Assembly: GCA_002364615.1 (NCBI GenBank)
Contig: DEYP01000015.1
Location: 1 to 64,000 of the forward strand
From: Arsukibacterium sp. UBA3155
Lineage (GTDB): Bacteria > Pseudomonadota > Gammaproteobacteria > Enterobacterales > Alteromonadaceae
Length of the DNA stretch: 64,000 bases
Direction of reading: 5' to 3'
Of the stretch, positions 15,961 through 26,227 are shown piece by piece; the stretch's first letter is position 1; each line of letters opens with the position of its first letter. The notes under the pieces were generated by a model. It searched no databases. It was not told the origin of the DNA and was given only the letters and a program-made list of their open reading frames with translations. The position numbers and the translations under genes are program-made.

Positions 15961-17826
15961 ATGGCATTAGATATGACCGATTTCCCGCTGTTAGCTAAAG
16001 CCGATGTGCCAGAGCAACTGCGTAAATTACCACAGGATAAGCTGCCGGCTCTGAGTGCTGAGTTGCGGCGTTTTTTGTTAAAAACCGTCAGCCAGAGCAG
16101 TGGCCATTTTGCCTCGGGCCTGGGTACGGTAGAGCTGACCGTTGCACTGCATTACGTATACAACACGCCTTTTGACCGGCTAATCTGGGATGTCGGTCAT
16201 CAGGCCTACCCGCACAAAATTTTAACCGGTCGGCGTGATAAAATGCATAGTATTCGTCAGAAAGACGGCTTGCATCCTTTTCCCTGCCGCCAGGAAAGTG
16301 AATATGACACCCTGACCGTAGGCCATTCCAGCACGTCGATTAGCGCCGCATTAGGTATGGCCATTGCCGCCAGGCAGGCTAAGTCAAAACGCAAAATCGT
16401 AGCGGTAATTGGCGATGGCGCGATTACCGCAGGTATGGCGTTTGAAGCGCTTAACCATGCCGGTGAGGTTCGACCCGATATGCTGGTTATTCTGAATGAC
16501 AATGAAATGTCGATTTCAGAAAATGTCGGTGCGTTAAACCAATATTTTGCCCGGATTTTATCTGGTAGCTTCTACACCAGCCTGCGTGAGGGTGGTAAAA
16601 AGATTTTACAGGGCGTGCCACCGCTGCATGAACTGGCCAGCCGGGCAGAGGAGCATTTTAAAGGCATGGTAACGCCGGGTACCTTTTTTGAAGAACTGGG
16701 CTTTAACTATATCGGCCCAATTGATGGCCATGACGTGATTACCCTGGCCGATACGATTCGCAATATGCGAAATCTGAAAGGCCCGCAGCTACTGCATATC
16801 GTCACCAAAAAAGGTAAGGGCTATGCTCCGGCTGAAGCCGATCCTATTGGCTACCATGCTGTCGCGAAATTTGATCCTGAAGCCAGTAGCCAACCGATAA
16901 AAAAACCCGGTAAGCCAACCTTTTCCAATATTTTTGGTAGCTGGCTCTGTGATATGGCAGCTCAGGACGAACGCTTGCAGGGCATTACTCCCGCCATGCG
17001 TGAAGGCTCTGATATGGTGCAGTTCTCTAAACGTTTTGCGACACGTTATTTTGATGTTGCCATTGCGGAACAACACGCAGTTACGCTGGCTGCAGGTATG
17101 GCGATTGAAGGATTAAAACCGGTCGTGGCCATCTACTCCAGTTTTCTGCAGCGCGGTTATGATCAGCTCATTCATGATGTAGCCCTGCAAAATCTTGATG
17201 TCTTGTTCGCAATTGATCGGGCCGGTATTGTCGGCGCTGATGGCCCTACTCATCAGGGCGCGTTTGATATCAGCTTTATACGCTGTATTCCTAACATGCT
17301 TTTGATGGTGCCTTCGGATGAAAATGAATGCCGTCAAATGCTTTATACCGGTTATCAGCACCCGGGGCCTGCTGCAGTGCGCTATCCACGCGGAATTGGT
17401 TCAGGCGTTGCAGCAGAGCAAAATATGCAGTTACTGGCGCACGGCAAAGCCCGTGTTGTCAGAGAGGGTGAAAAACTGGCCATTCTGGCGTTTGGACCAT
17501 TACTGCAACAATGCCAAGCCATTGCTGCAGATCTGAATGCCACTCTGGTAGATATGCGCTTTATTAAACCGTTAGACGAAGCCCTGTTGCTGCAACTGGT
17601 TAGCCGTCACAGCCATTTTGTCACAGTAGAGGATAACGCGCTTATTGGTGGCGCAGGTTCTGCTGTTAACGATGTATTGTTGCGCCATGGCTGCAACGTG
17701 AGCGTGCTTAACCTTGGACTGCCTGATCAATTTGTAAAACATGGCAGTCAGCAGGAAATCTATGCCGAGCTGGGTTTAGACAGCGAGGGTATCAGCAGAC
17801 AAATAAACGCGTTTTTATCAGCATAA
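15961..17826 (+). CDS. dxs: 1-deoxy-D-xylulose-5-phosphate synthase
   Basis: Thiamine-diphosphate enzyme joining pyruvate and glyceraldehyde 3-phosphate, the first step of the MEP isoprenoid pathway. The TPP motif spans [15 protein letters not shown] to [14 protein letters not shown]. The catalytic glutamate is in [20 protein letters not shown], and [12 protein letters not shown] and [14 protein letters not shown] are conserved. The start ATG at 15961 has AAAGG eight bases upstream; a TTG two codons earlier is too close to it. The 621 residues match E. coli (620). It is the last gene of xseB-ispA-dxs, so supply of IPP/DMAPP and its use are co-transcribed. Confidence 0.97.
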   Translation: MALDMTDFPLLAKADVPEQLRKLPQDKLPALSAELRRFLLKTVSQSSGHFASGLGTVELTVALHYVYNTPFDRLIWDVGHQAYPHKILTGRRDKMHSIRQKDGLHPFPCRQESEYDTLTVGHSSTSISAALGMAIAARQAKSKRKIVAVIGDGAITAGMAFEALNHAGEVRPDMLVILNDNEMSISENVGALNQYFARILSGSFYTSLREGGKKILQGVPPLHELASRAEEHFKGMVTPGTFFEELGFNYIGPIDGHDVITLADTIRNMRNLKGPQLLHIVTKKGKGYAPAEADPIGYHAVAKFDPEASSQPIKKPGKPTFSNIFGSWLCDMAAQDERLQGITPAMREGSDMVQFSKRFATRYFDVAIAEQHAVTLAAGMAIEGLKPVVAIYSSFLQRGYDQLIHDVALQNLDVLFAIDRAGIVGADGPTHQGAFDISFIRCIPNMLLMVPSDENECRQMLYTGYQHPGPAAVRYPRGIGSGVAAEQNMQLLAHGKARVVREGEKLAILAFGPLLQQCQAIAADLNATLVDMRFIKPLDEALLLQLVSRHSHFVTVEDNALIGGAGSAVNDVLLRHGCNVSVLNLGLPDQFVKHGSQQEIYAELGLDSEGISRQINAFLSA

Positions 17827-17835
17827 AACCGGCAT

Positions 17836-17863
17836 TAGCCAGGCATCTTAAAGTGCCTGGCTA
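17836..17863. terminator. Convergent hairpin between dxs and the GGDEF gene
   Basis: A 10-bp perfect stem TAGCCAGGCA/TGCCTGGCTA with an 8-base loop. It overlaps the last codons of the minus-strand GGDEF gene and lies 10 bases after the dxs stop. Neither strand has a clear U-tract, so termination is plausible but not canonical. Confidence 0.45.
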
Positions 17864-20800
17864 TCTCCCTGTTCAAACCACACCAGTCCCTCTGCCAGCA
17901 GTTTTTCAATTTGTGCTTCAATATGGGCAGAGTCTTCAAATTCGAATGCATCCAGTTGGCTATCAAATTCCAGGGTGGCTACGGCATTTTTGCCATGATG
18001 CTTAACATGGTAAAGCGCCAGTTCGGCCAGTTGCAGCGACACTTCCCAGTTAATTAACTGCCCACCCAGTAACGGCAGCGGATAGTGGGCATAACCGATA
18101 GAACAGGTTAGTCTGACAGTTTGACCGTCAGGTAAGTTAAATGCCGCTTTCGCAACTTGCTCGTTGAGCCGGTAACTAAACTGGCGAACCAAATCTGCCT
18201 GAATATCACGCAACACCAGTACAAACGCAGCGCCGCTGAAACGCACGACATAATCAGAGCCGCGTGTTTCCCGGATCAACAGGCCACTAACCTGCTGAAT
18301 AAGGCTATCACCAGCACTGTTACCATACTGATCATTAATTTGTTTAAAGTTATCTAAATCAACATGCAATAGCGCCAGGCACTTACCCTGATCCTGCATT
18401 AATTCCCGGTTACGCTGGAAGTGTTCAATATCTTTTGGTAATTGTTCGAACATAAAGCGCCGGTTACGCAACCCCGTCAGGTTATCTTTATGGGTCAACT
18501 GCCCAAGTTGCTCATTCAGCTCATTTAACCGCACATTACTATTTTCTAACTCCTGGGTGCGCTGCCTGACCAATCGCTCCAGTTCCAATTGTTTGTGCAA
18601 TGTATTTCGCCTGACCAGCCATAATACGCCATACAGACAACACAACAATAATAGCAACCACAATGAGCGATACAGCAGCGTTTCATCAAAACGCTCCGGC
18701 ACGATCAATTCCAAACTGGTCTCGGAGGCAGATTGCCAGCTGTGGCCGGCCTGTCGTACCTGGAGCCGGAAAATGAAATCACCCGGAGGTAAGTTAGTAT
18801 ATACGGCCTCTCGACGCTGGCTTACTTCGTGCCAGTGGCTGTCAAAACCCTCCAGACGATAGCGAAATTGCAACGCGTCAGGTTTAATGTACTCCAACGC
18901 AGAATAATGCAACCTGACATTGCGCTCATCCATTTCCAGCACGAGCTGTTGCTGCCCCTGGGTCAGTTGATATTGCTGACTGGTGGTAACCTGTTTTATC
19001 TGCGGCTTTAACGGCTGCTCTGACGTTTGCTTTAAATTTGCCTGTACTGCTATCAACCCTTTAAGCGTCGGAAACCAATACTCGTCCTGCCACTGCACTA
19101 TTTTAGCGTGCCCCGCCCCATTACAGCAGCGATTTGGGCCACTGCCTAACTGCCGGTCAAAAGGAGTCAGCACCTCATCAATAATAAAAGGCTGATTACT
19201 ACTCTCTGGCAATGTCGCCAGTGCCAGCCGGTATATACCTTTATGGCTGCTTACCCATACCTGTTGATCGACCTCATCATAACTGAAGCTAACCGCTGGG
19301 CCATGTGGCATGCCGTTGCCGGTGTGAAGCTGCAGCCATTGCTGCTCTGGCCGCCGGATAAAAATTCCATCATCAATGGTGCTGACCAGCAAGCTGCCAT
19401 CGGGTAAATGCAGCAGTGCCAATATATAACTGTTGTACAGTGCGTTGCCTACGCCCAGCCGTTGAAGTTTGTCTTGCTGATACTGATATAACCCTCTTGT
19501 GGTACCGACAAATAATTGATCTGTTTTGTGCTGCAACGCGGTGATATTACGCGATTCAAATTGCTCATTTAACGGTGACAGAGTTAACTGTTTATCTGAG
19601 GAGTAGTAGAGTCCCCGCACGCCACCGAGCCATACCCCGCCGTCAACAGCAGGCTGTACCACTTTAATCGTATTGCCCTGCAAACTCGGGAAAGGGACAC
19701 TGAGTTCCCGGGTTTTCAGATTATATTGCAGCAAACCACTATCTGCTCCAAACCAAAGCAATTGTGATTCGGGCCAGAAGAAATCGTGTATGGTTTGACT
19801 GCCCATAATCTCAGCACCAAGCAAGGTGGTAAATTCACCTGACTTATTCAGAGTTTGCAGCGCTGACTGACTGGCAATAATAAGCTCATCATCAGGTGTT
19901 AAGCCAACACTGCGTACTACCGGATCTGCCAGACCATCAACTAATCGTCTAACGTGCCCGGCAGCGGCGCGGTAAATTCCATCGCTGTAACTGGCCAGCC
20001 AGATATTTTGCTGTTTATCTTCAAATACGTCACTGAACCAGGGTGTAGTGCCAAGTTCAGCCGTAGTAACCGTTTGCCATTCTTGCCGATGTTGCCGGTA
20101 AAAAAGCTTGCGATAGGTTGAAATCCAGCTTCCTTGCTGACTGTCTTTGAACAGCCGGTAAACAGCGCTGTGCTCACCATCAGGTAGCTGACACTTAAGA
20201 ATTTCGCCTTCTGGCGATAAATGATAAAAACCACTTTCGCTGGCCAGATGTAAACCCTGCTCGGTCACGGTCAAATCATAAACCGGTGTCTGGGCGAGCT
20301 CTAAAGGTAACGGGTAGGCGTGCCGCTGCTGGCTACCATCGGGGCTCAATTGATAAAGATGTTCGGCAGTGCTTACCCAGATACCTTCAGGCGCTTTTTC
20401 GAGCTGATGCACCTGACTGCGTACCGCTTCAATTCTGCTGATTTTACCTGCTTTAATTCGAAATAAATTATCTGCTGCCACCCAGACTTCATCATCGGCG
20501 ATGCTGATAATAGCCGTGACCTCTGCCACAATCGGATAACGTTCAAATTTTAACGTTGTTGGATCAAGCCCCGACAGCCCGGCTTTGGTGCCAACCCAGA
20601 TATAGCCGGTGTTGTCCATAAGTAAGCGGGTAATGGTATTACTGGCCAGATGCCGGGTGTTATCACTGGTAAAATGTTCAAACTGCAAGCCGTCGAAGCG
20701 GTTAAGGCCATACAAGGTCCCAAGCCAAAGATAACCCAATTCGTCCTGAGTCACGGCCCGCACAGAATTACTGGAGAGGCCGTCGTTACTGGTCCAGTGC

Positions 20801-20970
20801 CGGATATCAAAATCGTAAACTGATGGTACGCCTTGTTTATCCTGCTCTGACTGCATTGCTATGTTCGGCGTGTGATTTGTTGCGTTGTTGCCAGTAGAAC
20901 CAGTTTGCTCAGCAAACGCGAGGTTAGCCACAGTGAGCAGCATTAATCCTGGTATTATCAGTTTATTCAT
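17848..20970 (-). CDS. Two-component-regulator propeller sensor with degenerate GGDEF domain
   Basis: A membrane sensor of 1040 residues. A signal peptide (MNKLIIPGLMLL) is followed by a periplasmic Reg_prop beta-propeller (about residues 35-690, repeated GYLWLGTLYGLNRFDG, GYIWVGTKAGLS, DGGVWLGGVRGLYY), then a Y_Y_Y domain (about 700-775, FRYRLEGFDSHWHEVS), one transmembrane helix (LWLLLLLCCLYGVLWLV), a coiled coil and a C-terminal GGDEF domain. The signature GGDEF is replaced by SGAAF (912-916), losing the catalytic acidic pair. The allosteric I-site RGSD (903-906) is kept, as is VDLDNFKQIND. It is therefore probably a c-di-GMP receptor or pseudo-enzyme, which is inference. It follows pgpA by 30 bases. 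The start could instead be GTG at 20985. Confidence 0.85.
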   Translation of the reverse strand: MNKLIIPGLMLLTVANLAFAEQTGSTGNNATNHTPNIAMQSEQDKQGVPSVYDFDIRHWTSNDGLSSNSVRAVTQDELGYLWLGTLYGLNRFDGLQFEHFTSDNTRHLASNTITRLLMDNTGYIWVGTKAGLSGLDPTTLKFERYPIVAEVTAIISIADDEVWVAADNLFRIKAGKISRIEAVRSQVHQLEKAPEGIWVSTAEHLYQLSPDGSQQRHAYPLPLELAQTPVYDLTVTEQGLHLASESGFYHLSPEGEILKCQLPDGEHSAVYRLFKDSQQGSWISTYRKLFYRQHRQEWQTVTTAELGTTPWFSDVFEDKQQNIWLASYSDGIYRAAAGHVRRLVDGLADPVVRSVGLTPDDELIIASQSALQTLNKSGEFTTLLGAEIMGSQTIHDFFWPESQLLWFGADSGLLQYNLKTRELSVPFPSLQGNTIKVVQPAVDGGVWLGGVRGLYYSSDKQLTLSPLNEQFESRNITALQHKTDQLFVGTTRGLYQYQQDKLQRLGVGNALYNSYILALLHLPDGSLLVSTIDDGIFIRRPEQQWLQLHTGNGMPHGPAVSFSYDEVDQQVWVSSHKGIYRLALATLPESSNQPFIIDEVLTPFDRQLGSGPNRCCNGAGHAKIVQWQDEYWFPTLKGLIAVQANLKQTSEQPLKPQIKQVTTSQQYQLTQGQQQLVLEMDERNVRLHYSALEYIKPDALQFRYRLEGFDSHWHEVSQRREAVYTNLPPGDFIFRLQVRQAGHSWQSASETSLELIVPERFDETLLYRSLWLLLLLCCLYGVLWLVRRNTLHKQLELERLVRQRTQELENSNVRLNELNEQLGQLTHKDNLTGLRNRRFMFEQLPKDIEHFQRNRELMQDQGKCLALLHVDLDNFKQINDQYGNSAGDSLIQQVSGLLIRETRGSDYVVRFSGAAFVLVLRDIQADLVRQFSYRLNEQVAKAAFNLPDGQTVRLTCSIGYAHYPLPLLGGQLINWEVSLQLAELALYHVKHHGKNAVATLEFDSQLDAFEFEDSAHIEAQIEKLLAEGLVWFEQGDSQAL

Positions 20971-21000
20971 TCCCTTGCCCCGCACTGTGGTCTTTTACCG

Positions 21001-21480
21001 CTAACTCAGCAGCTGATAATAAAAAAGCAATTGCAGTATCAGCCAGGCAGGCACAGCTGCCAGTATATCGTCCAGCATAATTCCCAGGCCACCGTGCACC
21101 CGCAGGTCAAACCAACCTATTGGCCACGGCTTTACAATATCAAATAGGCGGAATAATAAAAAACCAACCAATAAACTTTGCACACTCAGCGGTACCAATA
21201 GCATGGTTAGTGCAAAGCCGATAACTTCGTCCCAGACAATAGCGCCATGATCGTGTTCACCGACATCTTTTGCTGTTTTACCACAAATATAGATACCCAG
21301 TAGTGTCCCCAGCAGCAGAAATGCCAGATACCAAACGGTACCCAAAGCGGCGAACGCAATGATAAATGGAATGGCAACCAAAGTACCAAAGGTTCCCGGC
21401 GCGCGGGGCGCAAGACCTGCGCCAAACCCTAATGCCAGCAAATGCTGCCAGCGACCTAATTGAAATTTATTATTATTCAT
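21001..21480 (-). CDS. pgpA: Phosphatidylglycerophosphatase A
   Basis: Dephosphorylates phosphatidylglycerophosphate to phosphatidylglycerol in the inner membrane. 159 residues with GFGAGLAPRAPGTFGTL near the N-terminus and the catalytic region DVGEHDHGAIVWDEVIGF, followed by IGWFDLRVHGGLGIMLDDILA. Multiple membrane segments. The start overlaps the thiL stop by four bases (ATGA), so the two are translationally coupled. E. coli keeps the same thiL-pgpA order. Confidence 0.96.
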   Translation of the reverse strand: MNNNKFQLGRWQHLLALGFGAGLAPRAPGTFGTLVAIPFIIAFAALGTVWYLAFLLLGTLLGIYICGKTAKDVGEHDHGAIVWDEVIGFALTMLLVPLSVQSLLVGFLLFRLFDIVKPWPIGWFDLRVHGGLGIMLDDILAAVPAWLILQLLFYYQLLS

Positions 21481-22439
21481 GGGAAATGGACAAACCCCTG
21501 ATGCTGGTAATCAAATGGTTGCTCGCCGGCTTTTAATTCCAGTTTTCCGGCAACACCGGTAATCCGGCCTATACAACTGACAGGTACACCATAGGGCGAA
21601 AGTAATACATCCAGGCTGCCGCGTTTGCTCTCTGGTACCGTAAACAACAGTTCGTAATCTTCACCACCGGATAATGCCATGTTCAGTGCGGTAGCGTGAT
21701 CGCAACTGTCTTTTAGTGCCTGAGACAGTGGAAGTTTATTCACGTCGATATAAGCACCTACAGCAGAGCGGCGTAATATATGGGGCAAATCACCACATAA
21801 GCCGTCAGAAAGATCCATTGCGCTACTGGCAATGTTTCGCAGTGCCTGGCCCAGCGCAACACGGGCGGAGGGAAAATGAAAACGTTGTAACAAATGCGCC
21901 TGATGTTTCTTACTTGCCTGAGCATGGCCCTGACACACTTTTAAACCCAGCGCCGCATCGCCCAGGGTACCCGTCACGTAAATGTAATCGCCCACTTTCG
22001 CACCACTGCGGGTAATCGCCCGGCCACGTGGTACCTGGCCCTTTGCTATCATGGTCAGGCTTAACGGACCACGCGTTGTGTCACCACCTATCAGACGACA
22101 ATTATAATAATCAGCGGTTTCTGCCAAACCTGCCGCAAACTGGCGCAACCAGGCTTCATCAACTTTGGGTAGCGTCAATGCCAGAGATAACCAGGCTGGC
22201 TCAGCCCCCATTGCTGCTAAGTCACTGACGTTTACCGTGACCAGCTTGTGGCCAAGTGCCCTGGGATCAACATCCGGGAAAAAATGGGTGCCACTGACCA
22301 TCGTATCGGTTGTGACAACCAGATCATAACCGTCGCGCATTTGCAGCACAGCGCCATCATCACCGACGCCCACCAACACGTCCTGACGCGCGATACCAGC
22401 GTCAGCAAAGAAGCTGGCAATAAGTTCGAATTCACCCAT
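21477..22439 (-). CDS. thiL: Thiamine-monophosphate kinase
   Basis: Phosphorylates thiamine monophosphate to thiamine diphosphate, the last step of cofactor synthesis. Motifs: MGEFELIASFF, VGVGDDGAVL (metal/ATP), TTDTMVSGTHF, NVSDLAAMGAEPAWLSLALTLP, IGGDTTRGPLS and ALSGGEDYELLFTVP. The ATG at 22439 gives the family N-terminus (320 residues), but it has no ribosome-binding site directly before it. An in-frame TTG at 22460 has AGGAG nine bases upstream and would start inside the hairpin that follows nusB. Which start is used is open. It is part of the run nusB-thiL-pgpA. Confidence 0.95.
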   Translation of the reverse strand: MGEFELIASFFADAGIARQDVLVGVGDDGAVLQMRDGYDLVVTTDTMVSGTHFFPDVDPRALGHKLVTVNVSDLAAMGAEPAWLSLALTLPKVDEAWLRQFAAGLAETADYYNCRLIGGDTTRGPLSLTMIAKGQVPRGRAITRSGAKVGDYIYVTGTLGDAALGLKVCQGHAQASKKHQAHLLQRFHFPSARVALGQALRNIASSAMDLSDGLCGDLPHILRRSAVGAYIDVNKLPLSQALKDSCDHATALNMALSGGEDYELLFTVPESKRGSLDVLLSPYGVPVSCIGRITGVAGKLELKAGEQPFDYQHQGFVHFP

Positions 22440-22446
22440 AGTAAGT

Positions 22447-22469
22447 AAAAAAGCCGACAAATGCCGGCT
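22447..22469 (-). terminator. Intra-operon terminator or attenuator between nusB and thiL
   Basis: On the minus strand AGCCGGCA pairs with UGUCGGCU (one G-U pair) over a two-base loop, followed by six U. The wobble pair makes the hairpin stable only in the minus-strand transcript, supporting function in that direction. It sits between the nusB stop (22475) and thiL, and the AGGAG of thiL lies at its 5' edge. Confidence 0.7.
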
Positions 22470-22474
22470 CTCCT

Positions 22475-22888
22475 TTAGTTGGTTCGCAGCACCCGAACCG
22501 CTTTATCAAGAATACCATTGACAAATTTATGGCTGTCATCTGCAGCAAAGGCTTTTGCCAGCTCAATGGCTTCATTAATAATCACTTTATAAGGCACGTC
22601 CAGCCGGTATTTCAGCTCGTACGCGGATACCCTTAACACCGCTTTTTCTACCAGATCGATATCTTCAAACGGTCGTTCCAGATAAGGCTTTAATGCTTCA
22701 TCTAACTTGCTGTGATGCAAGACAACACCGCGTAAAATATCCTGGAAATAAGCAACATCCAGTTGTTTTACATTATTTTCCAGCAAAAGCTGCTGTTCAA
22801 TGTCGGCTATCGGGTTATGGCTGACTTGCCAGCTGTATATCCCTTGTACCGCCAGTGAACGCGATTGACGACGCACATTTGGTTTCAT
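22475..22888 (-). CDS. nusB: Transcription antitermination protein NusB
   Basis: Component of the antitermination complex with NusE (S10) that binds boxA of rRNA leaders. 137 residues, all-helical, with [16 protein letters not shown] at the N-terminus and [35 protein letters not shown] at the C-terminus as usual. It follows ribH by 11 bases, the classical ribH-nusB arrangement. A U-tract hairpin follows it within the operon. Confidence 0.97.
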   Translation of the reverse strand: MKPNVRRQSRSLAVQGIYSWQVSHNPIADIEQQLLLENNVKQLDVAYFQDILRGVVLHHSKLDEALKPYLERPFEDIDLVEKAVLRVSAYELKYRLDVPYKVIINEAIELAKAFAADDSHKFVNGILDKAVRVLRTN

Positions 22889-22899
22889 AAAATTTCCTG

Positions 22900-23364
22900 T
22901 TACAGCTGGTCCAGCACGTTAACCATTTCCAGCGCTGACATAGCAGCCTCTGCGCCCTTGTTGCCCGCTTTGGTGCCGGCACGCTCTATCGCTTGCTCTA
23001 TGCTATCAACGGTAAGTACGCCAAACGCAACCGGTAAATCGTGTTGCATGGCAACCTGGCCTATACCTTTGGTGCATTCGCCAGAGACGTACTCAAAATG
23101 CGGGGTACCGCCACGGATCACTGCACCAAGCGCAATAATGGCATCATATTTTTTGCTCGCTGCAACCCGCTGCAGCGCCAGTGGCATTTCAAAAGCGCCA
23201 GGGATCCGCACGACAGTAATATCCTGATCGTCGACGTTACCCACTCGCTTTAAAGTATCCACGGCGCCATCTAACAAGCTTTCAACGATAAAACCGTTAA
23301 ACCGAGCCACGACTAACGCGAACTTTTTGCCCTTGGCCACATAGCCGGCTTCAATCACTTGCAT
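22900..23364 (-). CDS. ribH: 6,7-dimethyl-8-ribityllumazine synthase
   Basis: Condenses 5-amino-6-ribitylaminouracil with 3,4-dihydroxy-2-butanone 4-phosphate, the penultimate step of riboflavin synthesis; subunits form an icosahedral capsid in many bacteria. 154 residues with [49 protein letters not shown] (catalytic histidine) and [19 protein letters not shown]. It lies downstream of ribBA with 77 bases between. Confidence 0.97.
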   Translation of the reverse strand: MQVIEAGYVAKGKKFALVVARFNGFIVESLLDGAVDTLKRVGNVDDQDITVVRIPGAFEMPLALQRVAASKKYDAIIALGAVIRGGTPHFEYVSGECTKGIGQVAMQHDLPVAFGVLTVDSIEQAIERAGTKAGNKGAEAAMSALEMVNVLDQL

Positions 23365-23441
23365 GGTAAATCCTCTCGAATCTGGGGCTGCAAAAATCAG
23401 CCGCGTATAATATCACAAAATCTACAATTGCGGCATCGCTG

Positions 23442-24551
23442 TTATTCGGAGACGTAGTCGACGACTTCCAGTCCAAAACCAGATAAGGCATGATACTTTT
23501 TAGGCTGGCTTAACAACCGCATTTTTTTAACGCCCAGACTGGCCAGGATCTGTGAACCCACCCCAACATTACGTGACGTGCCCTTCCAGGGTACTGTTTT
23601 GGGTTGCTCGCCTTTATCTTCAGCTTCAAATGCCTGCACCATCCGCACCAACTCTGCCGTTGACTCATGCTTGCCAAGCAACACCAACACCCCGCCTTCG
23701 TCCGCAATCCGCTTCATTGCGGTATGTAGTGGAAAACTGCGATTCGCGGCACGATCAGCCAGCAGTAAATCCGAAAACGTATTGTGTAAATGCACCCGCA
23801 CCAACGTCGCCTCATCCGGCTTAATATCACCTTTAACCAGAGCAAAATGCAGCTGATTGTCGATGGTATCCTTGAACGTAACCAGCTGAAAATCACCCAC
23901 TTCAGTGGGTAACTGACAGGTAGCAACCTTCTCGATGGTTGTTTCATTCAGGTTTCGGTATTCAATTAAATCAGCGATAGTACCGATCTTAATATTATGT
24001 TCACGGGCAAATATTTCTAAATCCGGCCGTCTGGCCATAGTGCCGTCATCATTCAGGATTTCCACGATAACTGCTGCGGGCTCAAGGCCTGCCAGCCTTG
24101 CCAAATCACAGCCGGCTTCCGTATGCCCTGCCCGGACCAACACCCCACCATCCTGGGCCATCAGCGGAAAAATATGTCCTGGCTGGACAATATCTGCAGG
24201 GCCGGCATCACGAGCCACTGCAGCTTTAACGGTGCGAGCGCGATCTGCAGCTGAAATACCGGTGGTGACACCCTCAGCCGCTTCAATGGAAACAGTGAAG
24301 TTAGTCGCAAAAGGAGACTTATTTGCATCGACCATCAGTGGCAGATTAAGTTGTTTGCAGCGCTTTTTACTCAGGGTAAGACAAATCAGACCACGGCCAT
24401 GCTTCGCCATAAAGTTAATAGCTTCGGGCGTAACATAGTCTGCGGCCATCACCAGATCACCTTCGTTTTCACGATCTTCATCATCCATCAGTATAACCAT
24501 CTTGCCCTGACGAATATCTTCAATAATTTCAGCAGGTGTATTCAGTTGCAT
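23442..24551 (-). CDS. ribBA: 3,4-dihydroxy-2-butanone 4-phosphate synthase with degenerate GTP cyclohydrolase II domain (RibBX type)
   Basis: The N-terminal half (residues about 1-205) is a complete DHBP synthase: [28 protein letters not shown] and [15 protein letters not shown]. It makes the four-carbon precursor of riboflavin. The C-terminal half aligns with GTP cyclohydrolase II but has lost the zinc-ligand block (RCDCG is absent; [15 protein letters not shown] is found) and the catalytic HRQEGRGIGL region (reads [14 protein letters not shown]). It therefore probably cannot open GTP. This matches the RibBX variant known from other Proteobacteria, with a separate ribA elsewhere. The start at 24551 has AAGGG upstream; nine extra upstream codons are unlikely. 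Confidence 0.9.
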   Translation of the reverse strand: MQLNTPAEIIEDIRQGKMVILMDDEDRENEGDLVMAADYVTPEAINFMAKHGRGLICLTLSKKRCKQLNLPLMVDANKSPFATNFTVSIEAAEGVTTGISAADRARTVKAAVARDAGPADIVQPGHIFPLMAQDGGVLVRAGHTEAGCDLARLAGLEPAAVIVEILNDDGTMARRPDLEIFAREHNIKIGTIADLIEYRNLNETTIEKVATCQLPTEVGDFQLVTFKDTIDNQLHFALVKGDIKPDEATLVRVHLHNTFSDLLLADRAANRSFPLHTAMKRIADEGGVLVLLGKHESTAELVRMVQAFEAEDKGEQPKTVPWKGTSRNVGVGSQILASLGVKKMRLLSQPKKYHALSGFGLEVVDYVSE

Positions 24552-24624
24552 AAAAACCCTTGTTATAAGTTGGCACAATAATACCGGTAAATAGGATGCG
24601 ACGTTAAGCCGGTTGTTAAATGTA

Positions 24625-25758
24625 TCAGAGCGTGTTTATCTTATTCAGTAGCGCCGTCAGCCGGATGTCGGTCCCCACCTGGCAAATATCATTAAATTCA
24701 AACCTATAAGCCTGGCTCAACGCCGTCAATTCTGGTAATTCCGCCATGGCTCTGGCCTGCGGACCCAATAATATCGGAGCCTGGTATAAAATAAATTCAT
24801 CCACCAGTTGCTGCTGCAATAACGCACCGGCCAGTGTGGCACCCGCTTCTACCCAGATGCTACGAACCTGATGTTCGGCTAGCAGATATAGCAACGCGCG
24901 CAAATCAAAATATCCATCAACGCCAAGCGGCACGGCTAACTGCTGAACCTGTGATGGCATCACTAACGGTGGCGCATTGTCCGTCACACACAGCAAAATA
25001 GCGCCGGCTAAATTGAATAACGGCTCGTTGCCGGTTAATTGGCGGCGCCGATCAAGGATCACTCTTACTGGCTGCCGCAACTGACCATCGGATAACGGCG
25101 TTAGCGTTGGTCCCCCGTCGGGCTGTCTGACGCTCAGGCGGGCGTTGTCAGCCAGCACCGTACTGGCGGTAGATAACACCGCACTACTTTGTGCCCGGTA
25201 TTGCTGAACATCGGCTCGTGCCTGCTCACTGCTTATCCACTTGCTTTGGCCATTGGCCAAAGCAGTACGACCATCAATGCTGGCAGCCAACTTTAACCGC
25301 AGCCAGGGTCTTTGCCTTTCCATGGCACTGAGAAAGCCCCGGTTCACTGCCCGCGCTTCAGCTTGCATCAAGCCAGTTTGCACGTTGATCCCAGCCTGGG
25401 TTAGTAACGCAGCACCCTTGCCAGCAACCAGAGGATTCGGGTCCAGCATCGCTATTACTACCCGTGAAACGCCAGCTGCGATCAGTGCTTCAGCACAGGG
25501 AGGCGTGCGGCCAAAATGGCTGCACGGCTCCAGTGTCACATAACAGGTAGCACCACGGGCGTTGTCACCAGCCTCAGCCAGCGCATAAACTTCGGCATGG
25601 CCCTGACCGGCCTGATGATGATAGCCAGAGCCAACGACCCTATCATCCCGGACGATCACCGCCCCCACATTGGGGTTAGGATCAGCGGTAAACCTGCCTT
25701 TGGCGGCCAGCTGCAGTGCCAGTGTCATAAACTGGATGTCGGCCGCAGTAAAGGCCAT
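24625..25758 (-). CDS. ribD: Bifunctional riboflavin biosynthesis deaminase/reductase
   Basis: Deaminates and then reduces the pyrimidine intermediate to 5-amino-6-ribitylamino-uracil phosphate. The N-terminal zinc deaminase domain shows [12 protein letters not shown] and [14 protein letters not shown] (residues about 50-85). The C-terminal reductase domain (about 150-370) contains [20 protein letters not shown] and the NADPH-binding GGPTL region, ending [11 protein letters not shown]. 377 residues. It overlaps the nrdR stop by one base (TAATG), so the genes are translationally coupled. Riboflavin synthase (ribE alpha chain), often the next gene, is missing here. Confidence 0.96.
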   Translation of the reverse strand: MAFTAADIQFMTLALQLAAKGRFTADPNPNVGAVIVRDDRVVGSGYHHQAGQGHAEVYALAEAGDNARGATCYVTLEPCSHFGRTPPCAEALIAAGVSRVVIAMLDPNPLVAGKGAALLTQAGINVQTGLMQAEARAVNRGFLSAMERQRPWLRLKLAASIDGRTALANGQSKWISSEQARADVQQYRAQSSAVLSTASTVLADNARLSVRQPDGGPTLTPLSDGQLRQPVRVILDRRRQLTGNEPLFNLAGAILLCVTDNAPPLVMPSQVQQLAVPLGVDGYFDLRALLYLLAEHQVRSIWVEAGATLAGALLQQQLVDEFILYQAPILLGPQARAMAELPELTALSQAYRFEFNDICQVGTDIRLTALLNKINTL

Positions 25759-26210
25759 TACTGCTCTCCTAAGCGGGCAATTTCCTCACCAAACTCACGA
25801 ATATCTTTAAACGAACGGTACACAGATGCAAACCGCACATACGCGACTTTATCGACCTTAACTAACTCGTCCATAATCAGATTGCCGAGCATTTTACTGC
25901 CAAGTTCACGCTCACCTGTTGCACGTAATTGTGACTTAATTTTCTGGATAAGCTGTTCTATTTGTTCGGTCGATACCGGCCGTTTTTCCAACGATCTTAG
26001 TAATCCGTTGCGCAGCTTGTCTTCATTAAAAGGTTCACGCGAACCATCCCGCTTAATGATCCGGGGCATCACTAACTCAGCGACTTCAAACGTGGTATAG
26101 CGTTCATGACACGCCAGGCATTCCCGGCGGCGGCGAACCTGATGACCGTCCGCCACTAAGCGCGAATCAATGACTTTGGTGTCATCAGCATTACAAAAGG
26201 GACAATACAT
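25758..26210 (-). CDS. nrdR: Transcriptional repressor NrdR
   Basis: Represses ribonucleotide reductase genes by binding NrdR boxes in response to dATP/ATP. 150 residues: the N-terminal zinc ribbon [13 protein letters not shown] and [16 protein letters not shown] supply the four cysteines, followed by an ATP-cone domain ([22 protein letters not shown]). It is first in the nrdR-ribD pair; the upstream hairpin terminates glyA. Confidence 0.97.
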   Translation of the reverse strand: MYCPFCNADDTKVIDSRLVADGHQVRRRRECLACHERYTTFEVAELVMPRIIKRDGSREPFNEDKLRNGLLRSLEKRPVSTEQIEQLIQKIKSQLRATGERELGSKMLGNLIMDELVKVDKVAYVRFASVYRSFKDIREFGEEIARLGEQ

Positions 26211-26227
26211 GGACAGTTCTCAGAGAT

